Assembly (NCBI RefSeq): GCF_000743705.1
Contig: NZ_JQEZ01000002.1
Coordinates: 103,250-167,249 of the forward strand
Length of the DNA stretch: 64,000 nt
Direction of reading: 5' to 3'
Source: Ruegeria halocynthiae
GTDB taxonomy: Bacteria; Pseudomonadota; Alphaproteobacteria; Rhodobacterales; Rhodobacteraceae
The first letter of the stretch is position 1. Every line of letters starts with the position of its first letter. Below the pieces are notes generated by a model, which was given only the letters and a program-made list of their open reading frames with translations, was not told where the DNA came from and did not search any database. Shown here in pieces: positions 43,675 to 55,334 of the stretch. A program made the translations under genes and the position numbers.

Positions 43675-43827
43675 ATGATCCGGACAATTCTATGCACAGC
43701 AGCACTTGTCTGCGCGGCTACAGCAGGCTTGGCATGTAATGGACATTCCAAGCAAACCCAATCCTGCGCCGAAGGCACGGTTTGGGACGCCGAGGCCCAA
43801 AGCTGTATGAAAATCACCAACAGCTAA
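43675..43827 (+). CDS. Small secreted cysteine-containing protein
   Basis: A 50-residue protein made mostly of a signal peptide (to about residue 18) and a short mature tail of 30 residues with CAEGTVWDAEAQSCMK. AGGAGA lies 7 bases before the ATG, which supports translation. The tail shares its pattern C-x2-G-x-V-x-D-x-E-A-x2-C-x-K with the N-terminal part of the TPR protein just downstream (43932). A disulfide between the two Cys is likely. Function unknown. Confidence 0.72.
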   Translation: MIRTILCTAALVCAATAGLACNGHSKQTQSCAEGTVWDAEAQSCMKITNS

Positions 43828-43931
43828 CGATTTTCTTTCCTACTTGTGAATAAAAGCGACGGCACGGTTGTTAGCTTTTTTGAAGATCACGCTTAGCTTT
43901 CCCAAAGCAGTCCAGAAAACGGAGTAGGAAA

Positions 43932-44474
43932 ATGCGCCTCGTACTAGCTTCAGCTATCGCCATTCAGGCAATTGCATTCGCACCGGCCGTGCACGCCGCA
44001 GGTGGCGGCAGCAGCAGCCCGCCAAAGACGACGAACACGACCAAGAAATGCCTGTTTGGCCGCGTCTATGACAAAGAGGCCAAGCGGTGCGTCAAGCCGA
44101 ACAAATCCAACTTCACCGAAGACGAACTGTATGATGCGGTGCGCGAACTGGCCTATGACGGGCAGCTTGAAAACGCGCAGGATATTCTGCGCGTCATGGA
44201 TCAGAACGATGACCGCGTGCAGACATACTGGGGATTCACCTATCGCAAAATGGGTGAGCTTGAGCTGGCGAATGTCTTTTACAACAACGCCATCGCAAAC
44301 AACCCCGACAACATTCTGGCCCGCAGCTATATGGGACAAGGCTTTGTTTCCGCGGGTCGTACCGATCTGGCTATCGAGCAGTGGCGCGAGATCAAGGCGC
44401 GCGGCGGCGAAGGCACCTGGGCCGAGGCATCCCTGCGCGAAGCCATCCGTACGGGTCTGACCTATAGCTATTAA
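43932..44474 (+). CDS. Secreted TPR-repeat protein with cysteine module
   Basis: A 180-residue secreted protein. The signal peptide ends near residue 22 (VHAAGG). After a Gly/Ser/Thr linker comes CLFGRVYDKEAKRCVK, the same cysteine module as in the 43675 gene, and then TPR-like helical repeats (AYDGQLENAQDILRVM; YWGFTYRKMGELELANVFYNNAIANNPDNILA; YMGQGFVSAGRTDLAIEQWREI). TPRs suggest protein binding in the periplasm. GGAGTAGG lies 4-8 bases upstream. Partners unknown. Confidence 0.83.
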   Translation: MRLVLASAIAIQAIAFAPAVHAAGGGSSSPPKTTNTTKKCLFGRVYDKEAKRCVKPNKSNFTEDELYDAVRELAYDGQLENAQDILRVMDQNDDRVQTYWGFTYRKMGELELANVFYNNAIANNPDNILARSYMGQGFVSAGRTDLAIEQWREIKARGGEGTWAEASLREAIRTGLTYSY

Positions 44475-44543
44475 GCTTCAGTCTTTCTTTACCCGACTCT
44501 CCTTAAACTGCCTGTGGTAGACAACTTTTGACACCGCAGGCAG

Positions 44544-45635
44544 ATGCAGGATACAAACACTTTGGTACAGGTGGCACCGGGGGCAACAGCCCCAGTTGCC
44601 GATGGAATGGATGACGCCCCGCGTGTCGTCCCACGATCGCTCAGCAACCGGCAGAAGGCCGCCGTTGTCGTGCGCTTGTTGCTGAATGAGGGCGCAGATA
44701 TCCCGCTTGAGGAGCTTCCCGATGAGCTGCAGGAAAAGCTGACTCATCAACTGGGGTGCATGGGTCTCGTCGACCGCGTAACGCTGGAGGCTGTCGCGCA
44801 GGAGTTTGCCGAGGCGCTGGACAGCGTCGGCCTGTCCTTCCCGCACGGATTGGCGGGCGCACTGGATGCGGTGAACGGTAAGATCGCCCCGGCGACGGCA
44901 GCACGGTTGCGCAAGGTGGCCGGGGTTCGCCAGATCGGCGACCCATGGCAGCGGCTGCGCGAAATCCCGACCGAAGATCTGGCCGCCATGGCACAGGCCG
45001 AAAGCACCGAAATTGCTGCGGTGATGCTGTCCAAACTGGAAACGGCGAAAGCCGCGCAGTTATTGGGGCACCTGCCCGGCCCGATTGCACGCCAGATCAC
45101 CTATGCGGTCTCAAAAACCAGCAGCGTCACCCCCGAGGCGGTCGAACGCATCGGATGGTCCCTGGCCGCGCAGCTGGATCAGCGGCCATCACAGGCTTTT
45201 GCCGAAGGCCCCGATGCCAGAGTGGGCGCGATCCTGAACCAATCGGCCGCTTCGACGCGCGATGGGCTTTTGTCCGCACTAGACGAAGAGGATTCGGATT
45301 TCGCCAGCCTCGTGCGCAAATCAATCTTTACCTTCGCGCATATCCCGGCCCGCGTTATCCCCCGCGATGTGCCCGTCATTCTGCGCGGTGTCGAGCAGCC
45401 GGTTCTTGTTTCGGCCATGGCGGGGGCTACCTCTGACGATGACAAGGCTTCGGTCGAGTTTCTGTTGTCGAACATGTCATCACGGATGGCTGAAAACCTG
45501 CGCGAAGAAATAGGCGAACGTGGCAAGGTCAAACAATCCGACGCCGAAGAGGCCATGACACAAGTCGTTGGCGCCATTCGCGCTCTGGTCGACGATGGCG
45601 CAATTACTCTCGCAGAAGAAGAGAACGAAGAATGA
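44544..45635 (+). CDS. FliG-family flagellar motor switch protein (divergent)
   Basis: A 363-residue protein with the FliG architecture: N-terminal domain to about 110, middle domain about 130-220 and C-terminal domain about 250-355 (FTFAHIPARVIPRDVPVILRG, FLLSNMSSRMAENLREEI). In the middle domain the EHPQ motif that binds FliM reads ESTE (AESTEIAAVML), so binding to FliM may differ. No other flagellar gene is in the window. It could be a second FliG or the only copy in a dispersed flagellar set; the C-rod charges (R, E) are present. Confidence 0.85.
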   Translation: MQDTNTLVQVAPGATAPVADGMDDAPRVVPRSLSNRQKAAVVVRLLLNEGADIPLEELPDELQEKLTHQLGCMGLVDRVTLEAVAQEFAEALDSVGLSFPHGLAGALDAVNGKIAPATAARLRKVAGVRQIGDPWQRLREIPTEDLAAMAQAESTEIAAVMLSKLETAKAAQLLGHLPGPIARQITYAVSKTSSVTPEAVERIGWSLAAQLDQRPSQAFAEGPDARVGAILNQSAASTRDGLLSALDEEDSDFASLVRKSIFTFAHIPARVIPRDVPVILRGVEQPVLVSAMAGATSDDDKASVEFLLSNMSSRMAENLREEIGERGKVKQSDAEEAMTQVVGAIRALVDDGAITLAEEENEE

Positions 45636-45739
45636 TCTGTCAGCCAACTGGCCAGTACCGCGTATTGGAGCGCTTGTGATCACGGGTTGCGCCTTGTATG
45701 TCTGACCCGACAGATCGTAACAGCCGGTGAGACCCACTT

Positions 45740-46663
45740 ATGCCCGTCGAAAAGTCGGAACTAAGCCGTTTAGAGCTTGGTAAATATTATGTCACTGGCC
45801 TGTTCCTGAAGGGTGTGATCGGCGCTATGCGCCTGTTGCCTTATGAACGGCGCATTGCAACGATGGGTGCCATTGTGCGTGGTCTGGCCCCGGTGGTCGG
45901 GTTTACCAAGCGGGTGCGCAACAACCTGAAACTCACCTGCCCCGATCTGCCCAAAGCCGAGGTTCAGCGCATCTGCCGCGCAGTTCCTGACAATGCCGGG
46001 CGCGCGATCATGGAGCACTTCTCGCCCGAGGGGTTCACGGAACGCCAGCGCACCGCCAAGATTACCGGCCCGGGCGTGGCCGCATTTGACGCAGCCGTTG
46101 CCGAAGGGCGACCTGTCATGATGATCACGGCGCATTTCGGGCACTACCTTGCCGCACGCATTGCTTTGCAAACACGCAGTGAAAAGCCCATCGGATGCCT
46201 GTACCGCCGCATGGCCAATCCGTATTTCAACGAAATGTATGTCGACGCGTTTCACAAAACCGGCAAGCCCATGTTCGAACAGGGTCGCCGCGGAATGGTC
46301 GAAATGGTGCGCTCGCTCAAGCAAGGCGGCATTATCGCAATCGTCTCGGACCTGCACGCGCACGGCGGTGAAGAACTGATGTTCTTCGGCAAACCAGCCG
46401 TCACCTCGGTGCTGAACGCGGAACTGGCGATGAAGTACAAGGCCGTCCTGATCCCGTGTTATGCCGTGCGCCAGCCCAACGGCATCGACTTTGAAATCGT
46501 GCTGCATGATCCGGTACCGCATACCGACCCCAAAACCATGACCCAATACACCAACGATAATCTAGAGGCTGTGGTCCAACAGCATATGGGTCAGTGGTTC
46601 TGGATTCACCGCCGTTGGAAAACCTGGAACGGGCTGGGTGTTCAGCCCGAGGATATGCCCTGA
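45740..46663 (+). CDS. LpxL/HtrB-type lipid A or lysophospholipid acyltransferase
   Basis: A 307-residue inner-membrane acyltransferase of the LpxL family. A hydrophobic N-terminal segment anchors it; the catalytic region has AHFGHYL with H132, and SDLHAHGGEELMFFG and WFWIHRRWKTW in the later half. In the usual HX4(D/E) motif the acidic residue is L137 here, although the conserved His is present. This may make it a variant enzyme or use another acid. Its end is convergent with the DUF1223 gene with no gap. Confidence 0.83.
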   Translation: MPVEKSELSRLELGKYYVTGLFLKGVIGAMRLLPYERRIATMGAIVRGLAPVVGFTKRVRNNLKLTCPDLPKAEVQRICRAVPDNAGRAIMEHFSPEGFTERQRTAKITGPGVAAFDAAVAEGRPVMMITAHFGHYLAARIALQTRSEKPIGCLYRRMANPYFNEMYVDAFHKTGKPMFEQGRRGMVEMVRSLKQGGIIAIVSDLHAHGGEELMFFGKPAVTSVLNAELAMKYKAVLIPCYAVRQPNGIDFEIVLHDPVPHTDPKTMTQYTNDNLEAVVQQHMGQWFWIHRRWKTWNGLGVQPEDMP

Positions 46664-47365
46664 TTACTTGACCTTCGTTGCCGCCACGATCGGGCCGTGA
46701 CCAGTTCGTTGAACCAAAACAACAGCGGGCAAATCCGAGGTCAAGGAAACCGAATATTGTTGCGGCGCGACGCCGTCCCATTGCCCGGCCATCTGCCAGC
46801 TTTCAACAACGTTTGCGTAATCCAATTCGTGACCCGCCAATTCACCCCGCCGGATCGACGCGTGGCGCATCGGTGAATATTGCACCACCCGCACGTCATA
46901 TGATTCTCCGTCCGGCAACTCGACCGGCTCGACCGTTACGGTTACATCGTTACCCGACCGCGTTGCCTGTACCGATGCCTCGGCGGCGGCCGTTAGATGG
47001 GCGTCGATCAAGCGATCCAGCTCGCGTGATTGCGCGCCAACCACATCATGTTGGCCGTTGATGACCATCTGCGGCGTGTAGATCATCGACCGCCCGCCCT
47101 CACGCGCATATGCGCGCTGACGCAATGTGTGATTGGGATCGGCGTATTCGTCTTTCCAGCCGATGTAGTCCCAGTAATCAACATGCAATGCCAGGCCGAT
47201 AACATCCGTACGTTTGGCCAGATCTTGCATGATTTGATCCGCAGGCGGGCACGAAGAGCACCCTTGAGAGGTGAAAAGCTCGACCACAACCGGGTCATTA
47301 TCGGCCACGGCAGCGGTGGTCAGAAACAAGGAAACAAGCGTGGTCGCGGAAATAGATCTGAACAT
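46664..47365 (-). CDS. DUF1223 secreted thioredoxin-like protein
   Basis: A 233-residue secreted protein of the DUF1223 family. A signal peptide ends near residue 22 (AAVAD). The mature part begins PVVVELFTSQGCSSCPPAD with a CSSC motif in a thioredoxin-like setting, then ALHVDYWDYIGWKDEYADP and YTPQMVINGQHDVVGA. The last half is a beta-rich domain. It may be a periplasmic thiol-disulfide protein. The start at 47365 gives a clean signal peptide; 10 further codons upstream are possible. Confidence 0.9.
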   Translation of the reverse strand: MFRSISATTLVSLFLTTAAVADNDPVVVELFTSQGCSSCPPADQIMQDLAKRTDVIGLALHVDYWDYIGWKDEYADPNHTLRQRAYAREGGRSMIYTPQMVINGQHDVVGAQSRELDRLIDAHLTAAAEASVQATRSGNDVTVTVEPVELPDGESYDVRVVQYSPMRHASIRRGELAGHELDYANVVESWQMAGQWDGVAPQQYSVSLTSDLPAVVLVQRTGHGPIVAATKVK

Positions 47366-47591
47366 AATAGGTCTCGGGTCATGTGGGGTGTCCATCCGGT
47401 TTAGACGGATTGGCGTTCAACCACCAATCAAGGTTTCTTGAAACACGTGACACAGCCAGCGCGACAAGTGTGTGCAATGGTATACAAAAATGCCTCACTT
47501 GGCGTCTTGAACCTTGAACCAAGCGCTTGTGTGATGCAGATAACCTTTAGCGAATCCCATTTTCCAAGCCATTTGAGAGGGAGGCCAAGAG

Positions 47592-50282
<2,691 letters not shown>

Positions 50283-50300
50283 AGCCGCGCAACAAAACAC

Positions 50301-50326
50301 AAAGGGCGTCCAATCGGGCGCCCTTT
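50301..50326. terminator. Terminator after acnA
   Basis: AAAGGGCG pairs with CGCCCTTT around a 10-base loop, followed by TTTCATTT on the plus strand. It lies 18 bases past the acnA stop, between acnA and the convergent ccmG gene, and may serve both. Confidence 0.85.
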
Positions 50327-50392
50327 TTCATTTACATGTACATCACGTTTCGGACCAAAGACGCCCGGAAAATCTATGTTCGGCAAACAGAT

Positions 50393-50932
50393 CTAGTTGC
50401 CAGCCGCTTTTTCCAATGCCGGACGGATCGTGCTTTTGATCACGCGTTGGGTGATCGGGCCCGCAAAGCGCAAGATGATCGTTCCTTCACCGTCAATCAC
50501 ATAGGTCTCAGGTACGCCATAGACACCCCAGTCCAACCCCATACGCCCCTGCTCGTCCCGTCCGATCCCAGCATAGGGATCGCCCAGTTCCGACAGGAAA
50601 GCCTCGGCGTTATCCAGCTTGTCCTTGTAATTGATGCCATAGACGGGAATGCCTTCGTCTGCCAGCGCTTGCAGATTGGGGTGTTCCACCCGGCAAGGCG
50701 CGCACCAGCTGGCCCAATAGTTGACCAGCTTGACCTCTCCGTCGCGCAGGGTGGCGTCGTCAAAGTTCGGTTTGCCTGCGAACTCGGTCAACACAACCGG
50801 CGGCGCGGGCTGCCCCTCGCGCGCCGAAGGCAACGCGTTGGGATCGTCACGGAACATGCCGATGCCCGCCAGAACGGCGAAGGCGCCGAAAATCAAAGGC
50901 GGGGCAATCATCAGCGGCGAAATTTTAGCCAT
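50393..50932 (-). CDS. ccmG: Cytochrome c maturation thioredoxin CcmG (DsbE)
   Basis: A 179-residue membrane-anchored periplasmic thioredoxin that reduces the heme-binding cysteines of apocytochrome c. One transmembrane helix lies at about 8-26; the active site is WCAPC (C77 and C80), and GVPETYVIDGEG follows with the cis-proline loop. It overlaps the end of ccmD by 8 bases. Last gene of the ccmABCDG run. Confidence 0.96.
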   Translation of the reverse strand: MAKISPLMIAPPLIFGAFAVLAGIGMFRDDPNALPSAREGQPAPPVVLTEFAGKPNFDDATLRDGEVKLVNYWASWCAPCRVEHPNLQALADEGIPVYGINYKDKLDNAEAFLSELGDPYAGIGRDEQGRMGLDWGVYGVPETYVIDGEGTIILRFAGPITQRVIKSTIRPALEKAAGN

Positions 50933-51083
50933 TGCGCGACATCCTTTGTTCGATCTTTTCCATCTCGGCCCGTGTTTTGCGCCCTCGCATCACGCTGAAC
51001 ACGATCAGCGCGGCCAGCAATCCGATTGAGGCCGCGTAGGACCACAGAACTGTATCAGTGTATTTTCCAAGATCAGGGATCAT
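50925..51083 (-). CDS. ccmD: Heme exporter protein CcmD
   Basis: A 52-residue membrane protein with one helix at about 13-31 and a basic cytoplasmic tail (MRGRKTRAEMEKIEQ). CcmD helps release heme-loaded CcmE from the CcmABC complex. The start at 51083 (MIPDLGKYTDTVLW) overlaps the ccmC stop by 4 bases. Assigned by position and by its small-helix-basic-tail pattern. Confidence 0.88.
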   Translation of the reverse strand: MIPDLGKYTDTVLWSYAASIGLLAALIVFSVMRGRKTRAEMEKIEQRMSRNG

Positions 51084-51853
51084 CCGCTTACCCTTTCCCG
51101 CGCCAGCAACGCCTTGATCCGCCGCGCCCGAATCTCTGTTCCGGTGCGGTACAGGACCAGCGCGATAAACAGAAAAACAAATCCGATGATGCACACAAGC
51201 AAAGGGAAGAAATAGACATTGCTAACCTTCTCTTCGGTGTCGGCCCCGGTCACGGCGGCGGCGCGCATCACCGATGCACCCTGATGCAGCCCCTGATTCC
51301 AGAAGTTCACCGCATAACGGCTGAGGAGCGCAAAGACCGACCCCACCAGACACAGGACCGATGTCAGGTCGGCCGCTGTGTCAGAATCCTCGATCGCCTC
51401 CCACAGGGCGATATAGCCCAGGTAGAACAGGAACAGGATCAGGAAAGACGTCAGGCGCGGATCCCATTCCCACCAGGTGCCCCACATCGGCTGACCCCAG
51501 ATCGCGCCGGTGATCAGCGCGATCAGCGTCATGACGACCCCCACAGGGGCCGCGGCGCGGGCGGCCAACGCGCTGACATGGTGACGCCGCACCAGCCAGA
51601 CCAGCGAGGTCGCCAGCATCATCAGCCAGCAATTGATCGCCATCAGGGCCGCAGGCACGTGCAGATAGATGATCTTGACGGTCGATCCCTGCCGGAAATC
51701 ATCCGGCGTAAAGAAAAACCCCCACACCAGCCCCACAACGATGCAGGTGATGGAGGTGACCCAGAAGAACGGCATGACCCGCTCACTGGTGGCAAGAAAC
51801 TTGCGCGGGTTGGCGTATTCCCAGAGGGCGTTGGCTTTGGCTGCGATTGACAT
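51080..51853 (-). CDS. ccmC: Heme exporter protein CcmC
   Basis: A 257-residue membrane protein with six predicted helices. It presents heme to CcmE for cytochrome c maturation. The tryptophan-rich heme-handling motif is WGTWWEWDPRLTS, in a periplasmic loop, flanked by conserved histidines (e.g. IIYLHVPAAL and YAVNFWNQGLHQG). Start MSIAAKANALWEYANP. It follows ccmB after a 61-base gap. Confidence 0.96.
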   Translation of the reverse strand: MSIAAKANALWEYANPRKFLATSERVMPFFWVTSITCIVVGLVWGFFFTPDDFRQGSTVKIIYLHVPAALMAINCWLMMLATSLVWLVRRHHVSALAARAAAPVGVVMTLIALITGAIWGQPMWGTWWEWDPRLTSFLILFLFYLGYIALWEAIEDSDTAADLTSVLCLVGSVFALLSRYAVNFWNQGLHQGASVMRAAAVTGADTEEKVSNVYFFPLLVCIIGFVFLFIALVLYRTGTEIRARRIKALLARERVSG

Positions 51854-51914
51854 GGGTCTTATCTAGTCCGAGTCGGCAGGGTTCTCAATTGACCTTGGTC
51901 AATGTTCGATCCCG

Positions 51915-52571
51915 TCACCGAAGATTGATACGCAGAACCGCGGCGCTGGCAAACGGCAAAAGCGCGACGGTGGCCGCTGTGATACCCGCCAGCATCAGCA
52001 GCGGTGTCTGAGTCTCCATCCCCGTGGCCCCGCGCCGTGCGACCTCGGCCCCGAAAATCAGGGTGGGCACGTAAAGCGGCAGCACCAGCAACGAAAGCAA
52101 CAGCCCGCCGCGCTTTAGGCCGACGGTCAGGGCCGCGCCGAATGTGCCGATGACGCTCATGGCTGGGGTGCCAAGCAGCAACGAAACGACCAGCCAAAGA
52201 AACCCCGGCACCGGCAGGTTCAGCAGCACACCCAGAAACGGCGCGGCCAGAACCAGCGGCAGGCCCGTGGTCAGCCAATGCGCCAGCGCCTTGACCGTCA
52301 CCACCGTTTCAAGGGGCAGCGGCGCGGTGGCCAGCAGATCCAGCGAGCCGTCCTCCCAATCCAGCGCCAGCAGGCGGTCCAGCGACAGCAGGCAGGCCAG
52401 CAGCGCCCCCAACCACAGCACCCCCGGCGCGATGGTCGACAACAAGGATGATTGCGGGCCGACGGAAAACGGCACCAGAACGGTTACGATCAAAAAGAAC
52501 GCCAACCCAAGGCCAAAGCCGCCGCCCGCGCGTAAGGCCAGTTTCAGGTCGCGCAACAACAGTGCGATCAC
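51915..52571 (-). CDS. ccmB: Heme exporter permease CcmB
   Basis: A 218-residue six-helix permease of the CcmAB ABC transporter, which drives release of holo-CcmE. It starts [20 protein letters not shown] and has the CcmB block [17 protein letters not shown] with the usual acidic loop. It overlaps ccmA by 4 bases and is followed by ccmC, as in the canonical order ccmABCDG. Confidence 0.95.
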   Translation of the reverse strand: MIALLLRDLKLALRAGGGFGLGLAFFLIVTVLVPFSVGPQSSLLSTIAPGVLWLGALLACLLSLDRLLALDWEDGSLDLLATAPLPLETVVTVKALAHWLTTGLPLVLAAPFLGVLLNLPVPGFLWLVVSLLLGTPAMSVIGTFGAALTVGLKRGGLLLSLLVLPLYVPTLIFGAEVARRGATGMETQTPLLMLAGITAATVALLPFASAAVLRINLR

Positions 52572-53182
52572 AGGAAGCCTCCGTCGAAATCGTCGATGGG
52601 TTTGGGTTTGGCCTTGTTGGGGCCGACGTCCAGAACCTCTCCGTTCAGTCCAAGGTCGATATGGGTGGCGATCAGGGCGGAACCGCCCTGCCCCAGATGG
52701 GCCCGCACAGCGTCGGCAAACATCTGCACGGCGTTTTTATCCAACGACACCGTCGGTTCGTCCAGCATCCAGATTGGCCGTTCGGTGACCAGCATTCGCG
52801 CCAACCCAAGCCGCCGTTTCTGGCCCGCCGACAGGTTGCCCGCGTGCCGGTCCGACAGTTCATTCAGCGCAAAAGCGTCCAGCGCCGGCTGGATATCCCG
52901 CGTGCCAAACACTGACGCCCAAAAGGACAGGTTTTCAATAACCGTCAATGTCGGCTTCAACCCGTCGGAGTGCGAGGCATAGGCGATCTGATCCTCGGCC
53001 CCTTCGATGCGTCCGGCCAAAGGCCGTTGCAACCCGGCCAGCGTCCGCAGCAGCGTCGTCTTGCCGATGCCGTTCGGGCCACGCAGGATCAGCGCCTTGC
53101 CGGGCTGCAAAGCAAAGCTTAGCCCTTCAAGCACGGGAACACCGCCACGGGCGATGGCCAAATCGGTCACTGTCAGTGTCAT
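52568..53182 (-). CDS. ccmA: Heme exporter ATPase CcmA
   Basis: A 204-residue ABC ATPase. Walker [10 protein letters not shown] (about 35-43), signature [14 protein letters not shown], Walker [13 protein letters not shown] and the H-loop ATH are all present. It pairs with CcmB. The tail has a charged stretch ([15 protein letters not shown]). A 66-base gap separates it from the Mth938-like gene upstream. Confidence 0.96.
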   Translation of the reverse strand: MTLTVTDLAIARGGVPVLEGLSFALQPGKALILRGPNGIGKTTLLRTLAGLQRPLAGRIEGAEDQIAYASHSDGLKPTLTVIENLSFWASVFGTRDIQPALDAFALNELSDRHAGNLSAGQKRRLGLARMLVTERPIWMLDEPTVSLDKNAVQMFADAVRAHLGQGGSALIATHIDLGLNGEVLDVGPNKAKPKPIDDFDGGFL

Positions 53183-53248
53183 GAAACCCGCTTATCTTAT
53201 TGCCGTCAGTGGCAAAAGGTCGGATTTGCCGCAGGGTCTGTCGCGACG

Positions 53249-53602
53249 TCAGACCGGCAGCAAAGCCAGAGCGATCCGGCGACCTTCGGACAAAAGCACG
53301 TTATAGGTACGGCAGGCGGCGGGCGAATTCATGCTCTCGACCCCGATACCGGCCTGTTCCAACACATAACGCAGGCCAGTAGGCAAATGGGCAATATCCG
53401 GCCCGGTGCCAACAAAAAGCACATCAATCTGATCGGCCAATGCCAACAACGGCGCGGTATCTTCATACCCGCCCCAGCCCTGTGTTCCGCCCGGACCTGT
53501 CAGCACTGCGCCCTTATAAGGCTGCCCACCGATGCGAAAGAATCCCGGGCCGTACCCGTCAATTGGTTGGGCATCGCTATAGTCGATTTCATTGAGACGC
53601 AT
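53249..53602 (-). CDS. Mth938-domain (DUF498) protein
   Basis: A 117-residue protein of the Mth938/NDUFAF3-like family. It has FRIGGQPYKGAVLTGP and DVLFVGTGPDIAHLP, the conserved core of the fold; the mitochondrial relative is a complex I assembly factor. In alphaproteobacteria it is usually found next to secF and ccm genes, as here. Start MRLNEIDYSDAQPIDGYGPGFF. Function in bacteria unknown. Confidence 0.92.
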   Translation of the reverse strand: MRLNEIDYSDAQPIDGYGPGFFRIGGQPYKGAVLTGPGGTQGWGGYEDTAPLLALADQIDVLFVGTGPDIAHLPTGLRYVLEQAGIGVESMNSPAACRTYNVLLSEGRRIALALLPV

Positions 53603-53613
53603 GATTTCCCACC

Positions 53614-54366
53614 TTAATCCAGCAACGGCAAACCCGATATCACCGCCAGAAACACAACCCCGTATGCAACCCGACGATACAGGATATCATAGGCCGGGTC
53701 GAACAGCGCCTGTCCGATCAGCGCAGTCGCCAGATAAGGCACGGACAGGATCGGCGTCAGCCAGAGCGCACGTTCGACAATCTGCCCACTTATGGCAAGG
53801 CTGGAAATAATGACGATATCACTGGCCGCCAAAAACAGAATGGTGTTCGCCCGCACGGCCTGCGCGCTGCGGGCATTGGCGAGGTAAAAGATAATGACCA
53901 CCGGACCGGTCAAACCGGTGGTGCCACCGATGACCCCCGACGCGCCGCCAATGGCCAGGCGGCCAACCCAGCCCAATCGCCCATGCCAGCGCCAGCCAGT
54001 CACCACTGCGACAAGGGTCAACAAGACAACGCCGGTGACGATCCAGCGCAGCGTCAGCACCTCTGTCACTGACATCAGCCACAGCCCAAAAGGGGCCGTG
54101 ACCGCAACGGCCGCCACCAGAACGCCGACCTCGGGCTTATCGGCCACACGCCATGCAGTTGGCATCAGCGCTGTGGCCGTGACCGTTCCGGTCAGCATGA
54201 TGATCAGGATCACCTCGACCATCGGCAAGTACTGCGCGGCAACAGGCACAAAGATCAGCGCCGTGCCAAAGCCCGTGAACCCCCGGACAATTCCAGCGCA
54301 AAAGATGGTGAAGGCCATCCAACCCAACCCCGGCGTTGCCAGGGCCAGAGTCAGGCCCTCAGGCAT
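53614..54366 (-). CDS. TSUP-family membrane permease (TauE/SafE)
   Basis: A 250-residue membrane protein with about seven helices. TSUP proteins are sulfite, sulfoacetate or organic-anion exporters. The two family repeats are visible (FTGFGTALIFVPVAAQYLP; GVIGGTTGLTGPVVIIFYL). The start at 54366 overlaps the end of secF by 8 bases, so the gene is coupled to it. Substrate not determinable; the Mth938 gene is only 11 bases downstream. Confidence 0.88.
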   Translation of the reverse strand: MPEGLTLALATPGLGWMAFTIFCAGIVRGFTGFGTALIFVPVAAQYLPMVEVILIIMLTGTVTATALMPTAWRVADKPEVGVLVAAVAVTAPFGLWLMSVTEVLTLRWIVTGVVLLTLVAVVTGWRWHGRLGWVGRLAIGGASGVIGGTTGLTGPVVIIFYLANARSAQAVRANTILFLAASDIVIISSLAISGQIVERALWLTPILSVPYLATALIGQALFDPAYDILYRRVAYGVVFLAVISGLPLLD

Positions 54367-55333
54367 CAATATTGGCAAACTGGTTGCCAGAGGTGTTCGA
54401 CGGCTTGGACCAGTCGCGTTTGACCCCCAGCCACAGCAGGATGGTCGAGGCCACGAAGACCGAGGAATAAGTCCCCACAATTACGCCCCAGATCATCGCA
54501 AAAACAAAACCCCGGATCACATCCCCGCCCAGTACATAAAGCGAGATCAGCGCCAACAAGGTGGTGACCGAGGTCATAACCGTCCGGCTAAGCGTTTCAT
54601 TGATCGAGATGTTCAGAACCTCTTTCAGGTCCTTCTTCTTGTATTTCCGCAGGTTCTCGCGCACCCGGTCGAACACGACCACAGTGTCGTTCAGCGAATA
54701 GCCAACGATGGTCAGCAGTGCGGCAATGATCGCCAGATCAAAGCGGATCTGCAGTTCCGAGAAGATGCCGATGGTCAGGATCACGTCATGCACCAAGGCT
54801 GCGACAGCCCCGAGCGCAAACTGCCATTCGAACCGCAGCCAGATATAGACCAGCACCGCGCCAATCGCCAACACCACCGCAATCACGGCGGTCTGGATCA
54901 ACTCACCCGAGACTTTGGGACCAACGGATTCGACGCTTTCGAACGGCAGGTTCAGCCCGGGGTCGGCGACTGCAAGCACTTCGCCCACCCGGTCAATTAC
55001 CTCCGAGGTGACAGCCTCGGCGTCTTCCTGGGCCTGAATGCGGATCATCGCGACGTTTTCATCCGGTCCAAAACTGGGATCGAAAATCTCGGTTATGGTC
55101 ACGTCGCCCAATTCAAGCGGGGCAAGGGCATCGCGATAGACACCCACGTCAATCTCTTGCGTGGACTGTGTTCGGATTGTTGTGCCGCCCCGAAAGTCGA
55201 TGCCGAAATTCAGCCCCTGCAACATGAAGGACGTAAACGCCACGACCATCATCAGGGCCGAGATACCCAGCCAGATTTTCCAGCGGCTGAAGAAATCGAA
55301 CGAGGTGTTCTGGGGAACCAGTTTCAGTCTCAT
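54359..55333 (-). CDS. secF: Protein translocase subunit SecF
   Basis: A 324-residue membrane protein with six helices that works with SecD to pull proteins across the membrane with the proton motive force. It has the family start GLNFGIDFRGGTTI, the periplasmic domain, and the GYSLNDTVVVFDRVRENLR block and the SINETLSRTVMTSVTTLL motif of the helix bundle. One base separates it from the secD stop. Confidence 0.96.
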   Translation of the reverse strand: MRLKLVPQNTSFDFFSRWKIWLGISALMMVVAFTSFMLQGLNFGIDFRGGTTIRTQSTQEIDVGVYRDALAPLELGDVTITEIFDPSFGPDENVAMIRIQAQEDAEAVTSEVIDRVGEVLAVADPGLNLPFESVESVGPKVSGELIQTAVIAVVLAIGAVLVYIWLRFEWQFALGAVAALVHDVILTIGIFSELQIRFDLAIIAALLTIVGYSLNDTVVVFDRVRENLRKYKKKDLKEVLNISINETLSRTVMTSVTTLLALISLYVLGGDVIRGFVFAMIWGVIVGTYSSVFVASTILLWLGVKRDWSKPSNTSGNQFANIDA

Positions 55334-55334
55334 G

